Positions 43,548 to 55,335 are shown, counted from the stretch's first letter. The stretch: 64,000 bases of DNA from Capronia americana (GCA_016110215.1 JADWQD010000020.1:1-64000); one strand, 5' to 3'. Numbers and translations are program-made. The notes: generated from the letters alone by a model not told the origin.

Positions 43548-44725
43548 ATGCAAGCCTGCTTCGTGCAAGAGTCAGTCCTCCGGAACTCGACCACCACCGG
43601 GCTCCCTCGACGGACCTCCTTTGAGTCAATCTCGAGGGCCAGCTCTGCGTCGACCAAAAGCTCGCGGAACAAAGACAAGAACAGAATGACATTTATGTCC
43701 TCGTTCCCATCGCACCTTCCGTCTCAGCATCAATCAGCATCCTACAGCCGGGAGTCGACTCCTCAATCCCCGTCAGACGCAGCCTCGACGCCCGCGCGCT
43801 CATACTTCCGGAACAACCGCCGACACACTCAAGCATCGACAGCAACTCAGTCATCAAGCTTCAGCAAGTCGTCCAGGTTCTCCCGCATCACGAGCAGGTC
43901 ATCGTCTACCTCGTCGAGCTCGACAGACTCCGTCAAAGAGGAACGACGGGTCCGTCGCTGGGGACGGAAAGCGGTCGAAAGTCTAGGGCGTGCATTCAGT
44001 GCCTATCCCCAGGGAAGAAGCGTCGGTGTCGTGTGGTACACCGGCTTTTGAAGATGGTCACGCAGGTCGTCGAGACGGGCACCAGCCCTCCACCTCGAGG
44101 CGCCAAAAAGCTATGGACCAAGATGGCCTACGTCGTCGGCCTCGGCTGCTGTATGAACGAGCGACACCCCAGACCCACATCCACTCCAGCGTCTCGGTCC
44201 CCGCTTGACGACATCAAAACCGGCGTAAACTGGAGTACCTCGACCCTTGGGATTGAAACAGACCTCAACATCCGCGCTGAAGCCATCCGCTCAGACCGAA
44301 GCATGCCGGACCTTCGAGAGATTCCTCTCTCGTCCATGGAGTTCTATGCGCCGGCGCCGGCACCTCCACTTCCAGCTGCAAGGCCACAGTCACGACCTCG
44401 GCGAGAGAAGAGGCGAGGCGTCGAGAGCCCCGTCGTCACGATTACGGATCACGACATCGCCACGGGCACGACGCCGTCGATTGGAGAATGTCAGCGCGAG
44501 AGGGAAGAACGCCGGCAAAACAGTGATACGGGCAGAGACGGGGACAGGAGTAGAGAGCGCGTGTCGACCGTCCAGGCCTGGAGCCAGGTTGATCCCCTCT
44601 ACGGCATGTATCAGCGCGAGCGCGAACAGAGGATCCAGAGGCAGACACGGACACAGGGCAGAAGTCGGTACAGCGACATTCGCGCCTTTGACTTTATGAG
44701 CTACGGAGGGTGGATCGTGATATGA
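43548..44725 (+). CDS. Ser-rich hypothetical protein (two frames joined by a small intron)
   Basis: Two long frames overlap in different phases. The first starts at 43548 (MQACFVQESVLRN) and is Ser/Thr/Arg-rich up to RRWGRKAVESLGRAFSAYPQ. The second carries GAKKLWTKMAYVVGLGCCM, a Pro/Arg-rich middle and ends SDIRAFDFMSYGGWIVI. A 44-base excision (44022-44065, ending CACGCAG) or a 50-base one (44036-44085) restores phase; the first gives 377 residues. Neither donor is strong, so the join is uncertain. There is no domain I recognise. Basic and Ser-rich composition suggests a disordered, possibly phosphorylated, cytosolic or nuclear protein, but this is not a functional assignment. Confidence 0.55.
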
Positions 44726-46416
44726 CATGGTATGTCACCCTCATTGAATGCAAGGACAAGGAAGCTACAGGAACAGGAGCAGGAAATATGGGATATGGAA
44801 TAGGGAGCAGGCAATATGGGCTGCGAAGTGCGCACACCACAGCGCCGATATCTTCTCCTTTGTCATGAACAGGAAATACAATTTTTTAATCCATGAAGCA
44901 TATTGTCTTGTCTGCTTTGCTTGTCCCTATCGCGCAAGCCACGACCGGTGCTCCGAGTCGAGCCATTGTCAAATTAGCCATCGGTGTCGACATCGGGGTA
45001 GTTTGTGTAGCTAGCGACCGTACCGCACTATTACACATCTCACGAAAACCCAGCAAGGGAGGAAAGGACGAAAAATGCTCGTTGCAGCTACAGGGCTTGT
45101 TCTCGGCCTTCCCCCCACTCATGACACCTTCTCTCATCTCATCACCCCAGGATCGGTTGTTGCTGTTTAGAAGGAAACCCTCGCTATATGGTTTGCCTCA
45201 AAATCGCCGATGAGAAGCGATGAGATTGTTATCCCAGCGGCGAAATCCGGGAGAACATCCAGGAGCGGGTTGACTGTCCCCGTTGCTGACGGCGTCGCGG
45301 AGGTCTCTTTGATGTGCGCCAGAGGTCGGGAAATGAGAAACGAGTGAGATTGTGCCTGACGCGGAAGGCGCCGAGTGCTCCTTCGGGTCCTTCGTTCCTA
45401 GGAACGGTTTCTGGCATGGATGTGTGACTGACTCGGCATTCCTCCATACTTTTGTTTCTGGTCATGGGTGTCTTATTGTCTTTGCTGGGACATAGCTACG
45501 GGAGACTGTGGCGTCGACAGCAAGCATGATAAGGAATGTCAGCTTCTCGAGGCCGGTCCTGGTCGTTGTTGAAACCGGTGACTCTTGAGTACGTACAATG
45601 GATGTTCCTGCTGTCATAACGGTGCCCAATCCGTCATCAGGCCTTCTTTCGAGGTTGAAGGGGTTTCCGAATCTCTGCGTCAATGAATCATGCTCGAGAA
45701 ACCAAAGTCTGTATTTGGTCTGATCGGGAAATCTGAGACGTGAGACTGTGCCTGAGGCAGAAGACAGTGCTGACCCGTGCGGGCCTTCAATGACAAGCGT
45801 CATGCTACCGACAACATGGGGACTGTGGTATTGGGTTTGACTGAGGCAAGGGTTTGCCGTATTCTGAGCGACGCAGATCGGTCCTCCTCTGGCAGAAGAT
45901 CGGGGGCCAATGCTGGTCGTTGAAGGCCTTACTTGGCTCCAATGGTAGGGAAAGAAATCTGGGTGGGAGAGGAGGACCGCGACGACGTGGCTCCAATGAC
46001 ATCCTCGTGGGAGTCAGGCCATCATATTGGGAGAAGAAGGGTCAGACTTTGGGAGATTGGGAGTTGCAGAACTGGTGCGCCGTGATTCTCACATTCTCTG
46101 TCCGGTGGTGGCAACACCCTTCGTACAGTGACTGCCCTGGTGCCGATGCTTTCCGTAGCAACATTCTGGAGGGGCCTGAAACCACATGTATTTGAGAGCC
46201 TATAGATTGGGCCTTTTTCGGAGATGTCCATATGGAGTCTTCAAGTTCCTTAGAGAAGAATGTCAGATTGTGGACGAAGCGTTCGAGACTGCGGTGAAAA
46301 GGCCCCTTGCTGCCTTCGCGAGAGATTCGGTGACTCGTCTCGAACGTTAAAACAGACACTTTCTCTCGAGACCATCCCTGATGTTGAGCTCAAAACACCG
46401 GTAAGGGTATGTGACG
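44726..46416. other. intergenic region with a diverged internal duplication
   Basis: About 1.7 kb with no confident gene. Two - strand frames (45462-45803 and 45229-45465) share a similar stretch, EGPHGSALSSASGTVSRLRF against EGPEGALGAFRVRHNLTRFS, caused by a diverged DNA duplication (45326-45392 and 45724-45788). This could be a decayed repetitive gene or non-coding repeats. Confidence 0.4.
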
Positions 46417-47721
46417 TTAGGTTATTTCCTGCTCTGTAGCGTGATAGTCCTCCTTCCCATCCACAACCGGCAAGTCCAGGTCAACCACAATGGGCTTATG
46501 AAATCTCTTCCCACCTTTGTGCGGAAAGTTGGACGCCATGAATGCCGCGTTAACAATGCAAGTCTCTTCCCTCCCTTCTCGACCAGATAGCGCTTCTTGG
46601 TCGGACCGAGGATTCGATGCTGGACCGCCCTGACCACGCGTCCCTAGATGTCTTGTATGAGAAGTGTCTGCCGTGTACGGAGCAGGTCGCTCTGCCTTTT
46701 CAAAGTCGGGGAATGGGGGTGGCGGAGGGCATGGAACGCTGGGCAGTAGAGCCGTATCGCTGTCCTGGGCATTTGCGGTATACTCCTGCTCATCTGCCGC
46801 ACCATTACGCCCGTTGTCTGTTGCGTGGTAGTCGTGCTTATCGATCACGACCCAGTCGGCAGGGCCGTCAACTTCGGCGCCTCGAAACCTGCAGAGCTCG
46901 GTTGGTGGAACATGATCACCAATGCTTCCGTCGTTCTTCAAGGCCAGCGATTTAGCCCTGGAGGACAGATCAACTATGAATTGCTTCTTTGAGCTGGGCT
47001 CTGGGTCAGTGCATTTTCGGACGCCCCGCTGTTTGAATCGGACGTTAAGAGAAGACAGGTCCCAATTCACAATCTCCACGCCATACGCTTCATGAATATG
47101 CCCGCACACAAACAGGCGGGGCCGCACTCTCCACAGTGTTTGGCGAAGGACTTCACATCCAGCCCTGCCGCGCTTGCCACATTCATCAAGATGATACTTG
47201 GCGGGTGTATGGGTGACCACGATATCCGAATCTAGTGGGACCTGATCCCATAGCTGGGAAGCGGATTCTGTCGAGTATCCAAATGCCCAAAAGCCATGTG
47301 CTGGTGAATATGGCGAACCAAAGACCTTCACCTTCGATCGCTGCCCGTCTTCGTGCTTGATGGTGACTTGCCTTGCTTCATGATTCAGGTAAACGATGGA
47401 TGGGTCTGATTTGAAAAGCTCCCTGCAGCGTTGAGAGTCTTCGATTCTCTTATTGTGGAAGTATCCCCCATACTGCTGGTAGAACTCCTCATCGCAAGTA
47501 ATGTCGTGATTCCCACAGACAATAATTTTGAGCTGAAACCTCGACTGCTTGATCCAGTCGACGGTCTTTTGCAGCTCTGAGAACGTGCCTTGGTTGCTGA
47601 GATCGCCTGCATGAATGAGAATGTCACCAGAGGGTAGCTTTGGGGTTTGGTTGTGTGTATCGGATATACAGACGATGCGGGTTCGTCTGGTGGTCATTTT
47701 GCGGGATAATGATACAGACAA
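46417..47721 (-). CDS. calcineurin-like metallophosphoesterase (MPPED type)
   Basis: Intronless gene for 434 residues. The metallophosphoesterase motifs are in order: CISDTHN, HAGDLSNQG, CGNHDIT, VVTHTP and CGHIHEAYG, which build a two-metal active site. The first 250 residues match the MPPED1/2 (UPF0046) group, whose members have weak phosphodiesterase activity; fungal roles are unknown. The last 150 residues are a poorly conserved, Pro/Ser-rich tail with a short internal echo (DYHATDNG and DYHATEQE). An in-frame Met eight codons later (47697) is an alternative start, placed closer to the RIVCISD strand. The gene is divergent from the large Ser-rich protein gene. Confidence 0.88.
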   Translation of the reverse strand: MSVSLSRKMTTRRTRIVCISDTHNQTPKLPSGDILIHAGDLSNQGTFSELQKTVDWIKQSRFQLKIIVCGNHDITCDEEFYQQYGGYFHNKRIEDSQRCRELFKSDPSIVYLNHEARQVTIKHEDGQRSKVKVFGSPYSPAHGFWAFGYSTESASQLWDQVPLDSDIVVTHTPAKYHLDECGKRGRAGCEVLRQTLWRVRPRLFVCGHIHEAYGVEIVNWDLSSLNVRFKQRGVRKCTDPEPSSKKQFIVDLSSRAKSLALKNDGSIGDHVPPTELCRFRGAEVDGPADWVVIDKHDYHATDNGRNGAADEQEYTANAQDSDTALLPSVPCPPPPPFPDFEKAERPAPYTADTSHTRHLGTRGQGGPASNPRSDQEALSGREGREETCIVNAAFMASNFPHKGGKRFHKPIVVDLDLPVVDGKEDYHATEQEIT

Positions 47722-48648
47722 TGAGAGGCTAGGAGTCCGAGTCCGTCGAAGAATGTCCCTGTTGGATGTATTTATTCACCTGGGCAAGGCAGCCACGAGT
47801 GACTCATTCTCGCGGCCCAGAAGAGCTCTCATCACATCTTCTCCGTCGGTCGCTCTCACCTCTACTACGCAGCTGCCAAACACGCCCAACACGGGCTAGG
47901 AGATGAATCGAGTGGCAAAACGGAGGGGTTCGTGCATAGCGCGAGGTTTGTTCCTTGCAGTAGCTCACGACGCAGATCATGCATATCCGAACGCCCGGGC
48001 GACGCACGTAAGAAGATGGTCCATTCGGGCAACCGTCCACCACAGATCAACGGAAGGAGCAGTGACCAATTCAGGTATTTAGAGGATAAAGGAGGGCGAG
48101 GGTAGGGTGAGGAAATGAGAGCTTCTCGAATGAAGACTGTCTTTGCTGGACTGAGTGTGAAGATGATCGTCGGCAGCGGGACCGAGGAAATAGGGGTGCG
48201 CCTCGATGATCAAACCAGTTCGGGGGTCTGCGAGGGCGTTTTCCTTGAACTGGGATAGTGGCTGTTAGTCTGTTTGAACTGGTGGAATCAGAGCTTGGGT
48301 GAGATGTCTACCGAGTCGAATCAGCAGCCTCTCTGTGCGTGTGGGAGAGAAGCGACGCGAGCAGAGAGGCACGCTTCCTGAGGCATCACATTCTCGTCAC
48401 ATATCTTCCGACGCGTGCTAGAGAAATGAGGCAGACTCGTACATTAAGTAGCAGTAGCCACACCGTAGCATCTTCTTTTCTTTTCTCGCCCAATGCTCCG
48501 TACCCAGAGGACGCCAGGCCTCGAGGATTTCGAAGCTTTCGAGGACCAGGAAATGGTGTTGAGGGAGCTGGCGTGTAGGCGGTTTCAGAAACAAGCGAGG
48601 CCGAGGGGAGATTAATTAAGGATTATCAGATGAGCAGCTGGTCAACGG
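47722..48648. promoter_or_regulatory. divergent promoter region
   Basis: 927 bases between the metallophosphoesterase and the 958-residue protein gene. Only short frames occur; no motif recognised. Confidence 0.45.
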
Positions 48649-51525
48649 ATGGACAACCTCGTCGCCCCAACTTCACCTTCTGCCGCACCTCGCACACATC
48701 AACATCCTCATCATTCTGTGCCATACTATACACTAGATACAGCATCAGCACCAGCGTCACAAAGCCGTCATGAGGTTAATGGTCGCGTCACAGAAGCATT
48801 CTCGCAGGGGCCTCACTACCCGCGTCTGTATCCAGCCCGCCTCGCCGATGTCAAAGATGACTTGAGATCGCGCCCGCCACTCCGCAAGAAGCCCAAATTA
48901 ACATCCAATGCTACGCACACAGTCCCGTCACCTGGAATGCGCAGGCTAGTAGGCATTTCTAAAACCACCAGTGTTCCTTCCTTCAACAGTCTCTCCCTCG
49001 ACGCCGACCCCGAGCCCAACAACGACGACCGCCGACCGTCTTCCTCTTCGGGCATCGTTCAATCATCCACCACCACCCCCTTGCGGCGGACCAATTCGAA
49101 TTCCCTCCAGCGCTCCCCTTCTCAGAAGAGGCCTCCCGCGTCCCACAGTAGCTACGGCGTCGAAACCACTTTAGGTCCGCCTCCTTCGTACAGTACTCAG
49201 CGAACGCTCTCGCAAGATCGAATCAGACTTGATCGGAGTGCAGCTTCCAGATCAGCAACTAGTCCGTCACGCGAAGAATCTCCTACCAGAAACAAGCGCG
49301 ACTTGTCTCCTACCACGTCCCAACGCGATCCATCCCCCTCGAAGCCCGATGATCGGTCCGCATCGCCCGAACCCACCCCAGTGCGACTATCGCCCGTGAA
49401 ACTCGGCGCGACACCATCGACGACCGCGTCATCCGCAGACGAGATCTCGACTCAGGAGGTTTCTAGCCCGGAGACGGCAGATACTGGGAGTGTTCTGACA
49501 CCTAGCTCAGCCGTGAGCAAAGACAACGCGATGCCGACCACAGAGACCACCAATGTGCAGGAGAAGGAGAATGCAGAACCCCATCTACTGCGACCGGCGC
49601 CATCGGACGAAGACAGCAAAGGCTCCAGCAGTGATGAAAAGAAGAGCGAGGATCTGTTCTTGAACATTGCGAGGACTGACGCCTCTCGGAGCGGTGGACA
49701 AGCCCAAGGCAAACTCGAAAAGAGACGGTCTCGAGTTTCGCTCCCCTTCTTTACCAGCACCAGGCCGTCCACAGGTTACAAGTCGTCTCCAATCCAGGAG
49801 CGGTTTGATACTACGAGTGTGTCTGGTCGGTCAGACGCTCTAAACTACTACAGCAAGCGTTCTTCTCTTGGCCAGCATGTGCCAGGCACGTTTTCACGGA
49901 CATACACCCAGGACACTGCACTTCGAACCGGCGGCCTCGACACCCAAAGCTCTCACCCCGCCGATGCGCCTCGAAGAACCATTTCCAGGCGATACTCCAA
50001 CACCAATTCCAACACGAACACAAATACTGAACCTGCTCGCACATTTTCCCGTCCGAGCACAGCACGCAACAGTCGCCTGGTTTCAGACGGCGGGGCCTTC
50101 CTTGATCGTCCTCGAATGCCTGACAACAACGCGACAGAGTCGACCATCTCCACAACCGCGCCCTCGACGGTATGGGATGAGCTAGACGATCTGAAGTCGC
50201 GCATCAAGAAACTAGAATTGACCGGGAAATTACCCCCGTCCTCCGCTGCGGCAATGAGCACCTCCGAGAGACCGAAAACTGCCACCACCGCAGCAACCAC
50301 CATGTCCTCTTCTCCAAAGCACAAGCCGACAGCAGTACCCCAACTGACATCCGCGATCGAGGGGATCCCATCCAACATTCACCCTAATCTCCACGAGGCA
50401 CTTGGTAATGCTAAAGCCGTCCTCAGCAACGAGGTCTATCAGAAACTGCAGGCGACTGCGCAGGATGCATTGCAACTGTCCATGATGATGAATCCCGAAG
50501 GACACAATGGCGGCGCAAGTACTGTGGGCGTCTCTGCGATATCTGAACGTCAGATACGTCGTCGAACAGAGAGTATGTGCAGAGGTCTGACAGAGCTGGC
50601 GATTGCAATTCTAGCAGACAACAAGCAGCCCCCTCAACCCGTAACGAGGCCTGGTAGTCGCGATGCTTACCAGCCCTTACCTAGTCTGCGAAGCCGTCGG
50701 TACAGCAATGAGCCCAACGAGCGGCCCCCAGTCGCCGCTCGAGTTCAGTCCCGTCTCGACGCTCGACGTACCAGCACGCACCTCGGACCTGCGTTGAATC
50801 CACAAGCAACACCACCCGAGACCACGTATCAGACACCCCCTTCAGCGCTGCCCCCGATGCCAACATCGTCCTCCTCGCGCGTAGGCCGCACTACTTCTCT
50901 GGTTCGCAGCAGGCGCACCCCCGGCTATAATGTGGACGGTGCTACTGACGATGAGGAGGGCAGTCCTTCTGTCCGTCCCGTCAGCAGAGCGATGACCGAA
51001 GTCAGCACGTATCGACAGGCCGCAAGAGATCGAGCTGCATACTCGAGAGAATACACGGCTCAACACCCAATGCCTCAACACCCCGTACCCTCCACCGCTG
51101 AACCCAACTCGGCGACTAGAAGCCAGCTCCCGGCACACATCAGCACTCATCTAGTGCCCAGACGCAAATACGGCAATCTCTCATCCAATACAAGCAATGT
51201 CGGCAATCAAGATCACACGCCCGTCACGCCAAAGGAGCCTTGGGGACGAATATCGATTGTGCCAGCGGTCAGTTCCAGCCCCATCGAGGCCACACCCGAG
51301 AGCCATGTTGTCTCTCGACCGCCAAATACGCGGAGAAGCCTGGGATTCACCAGCAGAATTAGCAGTGTGAGCAGCCGACTACGAGCAGCCAAAGGAGAAC
51401 GAAACGTGAGCATGAGAGATACCCCGGAAGCGCGAGGCTCCAGGGACATTGCACCATCGGGGCAATTATTGGACAATAATGCGCCATTGGAGAGACACGG
51501 CTCTGGCCAGAGCATTGAGCACTGA
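48649..51525 (+). CDS. large Ser/Pro-rich conserved fungal hypothetical protein
   Basis: Intronless gene for 958 residues, strongly rich in Ser, Pro, Thr and Arg and largely disordered. Conserved-looking islands are LFLNIARTDASRSGG with a following RRSRVSLP, a short coiled-coil (WDELDDLKSRIKKLELTGKL) near residue 512, a helical block IHPNLHEALGNAKAVLSNEV with ALQLSMMM, a basic RQIRRRTESMCRGLTELAIA, and a C-terminal RRSLGFTSRISSVSSRLRAA. Many S/TP and RxxS sites suggest kinase regulation. I recall similar ascomycete proteins being labelled automatically as LPXTG cell-wall anchor proteins, but there is no signal peptide or sorting signal here, so that name would mislead. It is probably cytosolic or cytoskeletal; function unknown. 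Confidence 0.85.
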   Translation: MDNLVAPTSPSAAPRTHQHPHHSVPYYTLDTASAPASQSRHEVNGRVTEAFSQGPHYPRLYPARLADVKDDLRSRPPLRKKPKLTSNATHTVPSPGMRRLVGISKTTSVPSFNSLSLDADPEPNNDDRRPSSSSGIVQSSTTTPLRRTNSNSLQRSPSQKRPPASHSSYGVETTLGPPPSYSTQRTLSQDRIRLDRSAASRSATSPSREESPTRNKRDLSPTTSQRDPSPSKPDDRSASPEPTPVRLSPVKLGATPSTTASSADEISTQEVSSPETADTGSVLTPSSAVSKDNAMPTTETTNVQEKENAEPHLLRPAPSDEDSKGSSSDEKKSEDLFLNIARTDASRSGGQAQGKLEKRRSRVSLPFFTSTRPSTGYKSSPIQERFDTTSVSGRSDALNYYSKRSSLGQHVPGTFSRTYTQDTALRTGGLDTQSSHPADAPRRTISRRYSNTNSNTNTNTEPARTFSRPSTARNSRLVSDGGAFLDRPRMPDNNATESTISTTAPSTVWDELDDLKSRIKKLELTGKLPPSSAAAMSTSERPKTATTAATTMSSSPKHKPTAVPQLTSAIEGIPSNIHPNLHEALGNAKAVLSNEVYQKLQATAQDALQLSMMMNPEGHNGGASTVGVSAISERQIRRRTESMCRGLTELAIAILADNKQPPQPVTRPGSRDAYQPLPSLRSRRYSNEPNERPPVAARVQSRLDARRTSTHLGPALNPQATPPETTYQTPPSALPPMPTSSSSRVGRTTSLVRSRRTPGYNVDGATDDEEGSPSVRPVSRAMTEVSTYRQAARDRAAYSREYTAQHPMPQHPVPSTAEPNSATRSQLPAHISTHLVPRRKYGNLSSNTSNVGNQDHTPVTPKEPWGRISIVPAVSSSPIEATPESHVVSRPPNTRRSLGFTSRISSVSSRLRAAKGERNVSMRDTPEARGSRDIAPSGQLLDNNAPLERHGSGQSIEH

Positions 51526-52755
51526 TAGGATGACGATGAAATATCACCAGATTGTATCATACTTGTACAGCTGAATAGACAGAAGGCAGTCCTTCTGAAT
51601 CATTGACCCCAGACGCCAGCAGATTTGAGCTTTGCCGGGTCGAGAACGGATTAGAGGGTGCCACTTGAAAATGATAGCGTTCTTTCCCGGCGGAGTTATG
51701 CTTCCTGAACACTTGTGCTAGATGATCCCGTCGGATTTCTTGTGCCGTGCCCACGTAGTCTCATGATTGGGCGGGGTCAGAGCAGGAGCCACTGCCAATT
51801 ATGCTTCCACATGCCTCAGTGAGGACACCAGAGAACGGTGTGGACGGTCCACGTGCAGAGTTGAGTTATTGCCTGGGTAGACGGGCCAAGAGAGCAAAAT
51901 CCACGTGTGCCAGCCAAACAGGAAGCACCACGAGTCCTCGATCATGCCATTCTATGGCCAAGGTTCCGCAAGGGAAGCGTCGATTTATGACTAACAAATA
52001 TCACGGCAGCGCGGATTCTTGCATTTTTTTTGTGGCTACTCTTGAGGGGCAGAAAGCGGTGGAAACACGTTTGCCTGAACACGCCATTCGCAACGGTTCT
52101 TGAGCCATGCCCAGTGATTCAAAATGACAGCGGAGACGAGATGAGCACCTTAAAAGGGCCACTGTGAGCAGGTTGAGAACCTTACTTGTAGGCGTTAATT
52201 CGTGCCCTAATGTCGCAATATCCAATAGCCATTGCATGCTGTCTGAGGAATGGTCTTTGTCCTCAGTTTGCGCCGTGTCTGCCAAATCCGATCCCGCTCC
52301 ACGCCCAAAGATATAAGGTACGAAGCATTCCCTCGATCGTCGACCCTTCACCCATTCCACCTTGCACCAATACAGGAACAAGATTCAGGGAACTAGAATC
52401 CGCGTGCGTCCCCATCCCGGCAGGCAGCACACGTAAGACACCGGGGAAGGCAGATCCATTTCCTTGTCGCTACTACGTGGTACCTGTGGAGAACTCGAAA
52501 CACGAGTGACATCAAGATTCCTGTGCGTTCTCGGTCACTTGCATTCGTCCAGTGTATAGTTCATCCCGACCACTGCGACGGAGCCAGTGCGGACGGGCTG
52601 CATCAAATACCTCACGTCGGGCGTCGCAAACTCGTGCCCGTCCTTGCGAAGTTTCCAGTCCAGGACTCTGGTACATAACCTCCGACTCTTCTCTCGAAGC
52701 CTTTCTTCACCTGTTCTGGCAGCACCAGGCAGATCTCTTGTTCAGGAACTCAGCC
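51526..52755. other. intergenic region
   Basis: 1.2 kb between two Ser-rich protein genes on the + strand. No frame longer than about 125 codons and none with a recognisable domain. It should hold one 3' end and the next promoter. Confidence 0.55.
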
Positions 52756-53250
52756 ATGGCTGCCCTTCATCATCCGACAGCCCGATCGCCGCCCGAGAGC
52801 CCCCGGTCCGCGGATCCATATTCCGGCCGCTCGTCAACGATCGAAAGAAAGGGCTCTTCCTCCTCCACGCATTCGACATCACCCACCACTCCCGGCAGCT
52901 CTCCTCGAGTTCAATTGGTCCCGTATGCCCGCACTGCCAGCTTTGACATCTCGTTATCAGAAGCGGATCGAGTGCTGGTAGACGAAGCGGCCACCAAGTT
53001 CGATGCACTCGACCTGTCGTCAAAGGACTTTGATTTCGACGAAATCTTCACATACGACAAGCCTCAGAGGAAGCTGACCAAGGGAGTGGTTGAGGTGTCA
53101 AGCCCGACACGGACTCAACGAGACTGGTCCTCTTTTTCCTTTTCACATTATTCGGCGGCCATGAACGCCAGAAACAAGGTCAACCACAAGGTGAAGCCCA
53201 GCATCGGCGAACTGTATGTGAAGAACAAATCCCAAGGGAGCGCCTATTGA
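52756..53250 (+). CDS. small Ser-rich hypothetical protein
   Basis: Single-exon gene for 164 residues from the ATG at 52756 (GCC before ATG), with a Ser/Pro-rich N-terminal half and a better-structured second half: SFDISLSEADRVLVDEAATK, KDFDFDEIFTYDKPQRKLTK and SFSHYSAAMNARNKVNHKVK. The frame is open further upstream, but that part reads as translated 5' UTR. I do not recognise the family. The acidic-aromatic DFDFDEIFTYD segment looks like a protein-interaction motif. No membrane segment or signal peptide. Confidence 0.65.
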   Translation: MAALHHPTARSPPESPRSADPYSGRSSTIERKGSSSSTHSTSPTTPGSSPRVQLVPYARTASFDISLSEADRVLVDEAATKFDALDLSSKDFDFDEIFTYDKPQRKLTKGVVEVSSPTRTQRDWSSFSFSHYSAAMNARNKVNHKVKPSIGELYVKNKSQGSAY

Positions 53251-55335
53251 AGAGGGAGGAAACCGGCAACTGAACATGGAAAAAACTGGCGTACACGGCT
53301 CGGGAGATCCTCTTCTCGCTTTCATGTGTCTTCAATAGACTATCTCTTCAGAGCAACCTACCACTTGGTCTTCAAATCTGGTTATAGGGATGGGATTCGG
53401 ATAGCAAGGACCAGGCATGATACCCAGCGGCGTCTGGGAGAATGAAGAACAAGAATGAATGATGATGGCTCAAAAATCCACGGCGTCCTGGAGGAAGACA
53501 AAAGGGAAAATGGCATTACACAATATCGGCGATTGGAGCTCGGATTCTTCGAACATACATAGGTATTTTGGGATACGCGGCAGCGAAGGGCAGATACCAC
53601 AAACTGTACAGTCACCCACAATGACAATTCTTCGATTGAGCTCGCATGAACGAGCTTTGAAGTTCGAACGTGGTGCGAGATGCCGCTAGAATGTCAGGCC
53701 CGTTTGTTGATTTCGCTTCGGCATGCCCCGTTTTCAGCACTTGCTAAGGCGCCGCACTCTATGCGAGAGACTTGCGGCCACGTTGCTGGTCGTTCTTTTC
53801 TTCGTCGGACCGAACACGAACCTCTGGGGGCGATAAAGGCTGTCGCAATGGTAGACGGCCGATCATCGACCACTTTAAGGCGGTGCCAATGGTGAGACCG
53901 CTCGCCTGATGGTGGAAAGATGCCGGGAAGATTACCTCATGGGAAATATATTCGGCACCCTTCTCGTAACTCTCCCAATATGATGCGACAACATCAAGCT
54001 GAGAAGAAGGCAGGAAAGCGTCCAGTGCCCGTAGTTATTCTCAGGTCTCCGTACTCCGTGCAATGAGCAGGTTGTAACGGCATGCCATATTTGGAAGACG
54101 CTTCTGCAGCCTCCTACAGTCAGCCTTGACGGCGTGGCGCCCTGGGTGCTTGGGGGGTAGCAATCTGAAACGCCATGGCAATCTTGCAGGTCTCATATGC
54201 GCGCTGGTTCCTTTGTTCTAGCGAGAGAGACACGCACGATGCCATCTACTCTGGATTGTTCGAGACTATGGAGTAATATGCCAGCGACGCAGTGAACTAT
54301 TGACATCTGAAGCAACAATAGCTCTCGTCTGGCCATGCACGATATTTATTTCTGTCGAGAGTCAGGGCTCGAGAGGCCTAAATGTGCCCTTCGCCCGCAT
54401 CCGGCACCGCGAGCTCCAGGCGGCAAATTTGTTTCTAAAATAAGTTCACTCGGGGCTGCATGCGTTTCAGGCCTGTGGCTCAAATCAATGACGAACCAAT
54501 CGCTGGCTGGTACTGCCACTGCCCTGACCCGGCCGGTCCTGCTGATTCGCACCTGGAATCTTGTCCAAGCGCCGAGGGAGAGGAGGAAGACGGCGTGCCA
54601 GATCCTCACATCCTCACATCCTCCTCAGTTCCCGCCTGCGCACTTGACTTTGGCTCGTAGAAAAGCCCGCGTCTTTCAAGTACCGGCGGTCTGGCTGAAT
54701 TGCGCCATCCGCGTGTTTCGTGCATGGTCATTTGCCAGTCGGTTGAGTCGAGGTAGCGGCCCACCAAGTCCCCTACCCTCTCGTCCCTCTCCTCGAACGA
54801 CCCCGTCCTTGTCGCAAGGTCCAAGTCCACTTTTGCGTTGCCGCCAGCGATCTCACGACCTGCTCTGATTTGCACGAAGCCGCCGCCGCCGACAACTCGC
54901 TCCCCTCCATCTCTGCGACCTCGACTTTATAGACCACCCGGTCGCATTTCGATAGTCCTCTCCTGCGCATACACCACCACACGTTTCACGGCGAGGTAGT
55001 CTGATCCCGCAGTCCCAAATCCGTATTACACACTTCTGTGACCCGGTGGAGTCGGGGTTGAGGCACAGCCGCAACACGTTGGATAAACTGGAGACGCGCC
55101 GAACCTGAAACCGCTGGCAAGCAAACACTCGCAACAGGGACAAGGCAGCTGCTACACTCTTTCTCTTTGACCGTTGTTTGCGCTACTCTCCAACTGGGAC
55201 TATTTGTTTTGAGACCTCAACTTTGACCACTTCTCCGTTGTACGTCAGTTCCACCATCTCCCCTCTGACCTTAACTTCGCCGATGCGGCGGTGCGATGGT
55301 TCTCCCACTGTCCTCTGTCACCACTGCCTACCACC
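53251..55335. other. long upstream region of the dual-specificity phosphatase
   Basis: 2.1 kb without a convincing gene. A TCCGTACTCCGTG word occurs near 54048-54060, like those before the SDR gene. The 177-codon frame at 54335-54868 (+) overlaps frames on the other strand and shows no family pattern. The last 400 bases are pyrimidine-rich and probably form promoter and 5' UTR. Confidence 0.5.

Noticed and set aside
48649..51525. Naming the 958-residue protein an LPXTG cell-wall anchor protein
   Set aside because: No signal peptide, sorting motif or membrane anchor is visible; such a label would be an annotation artefact.
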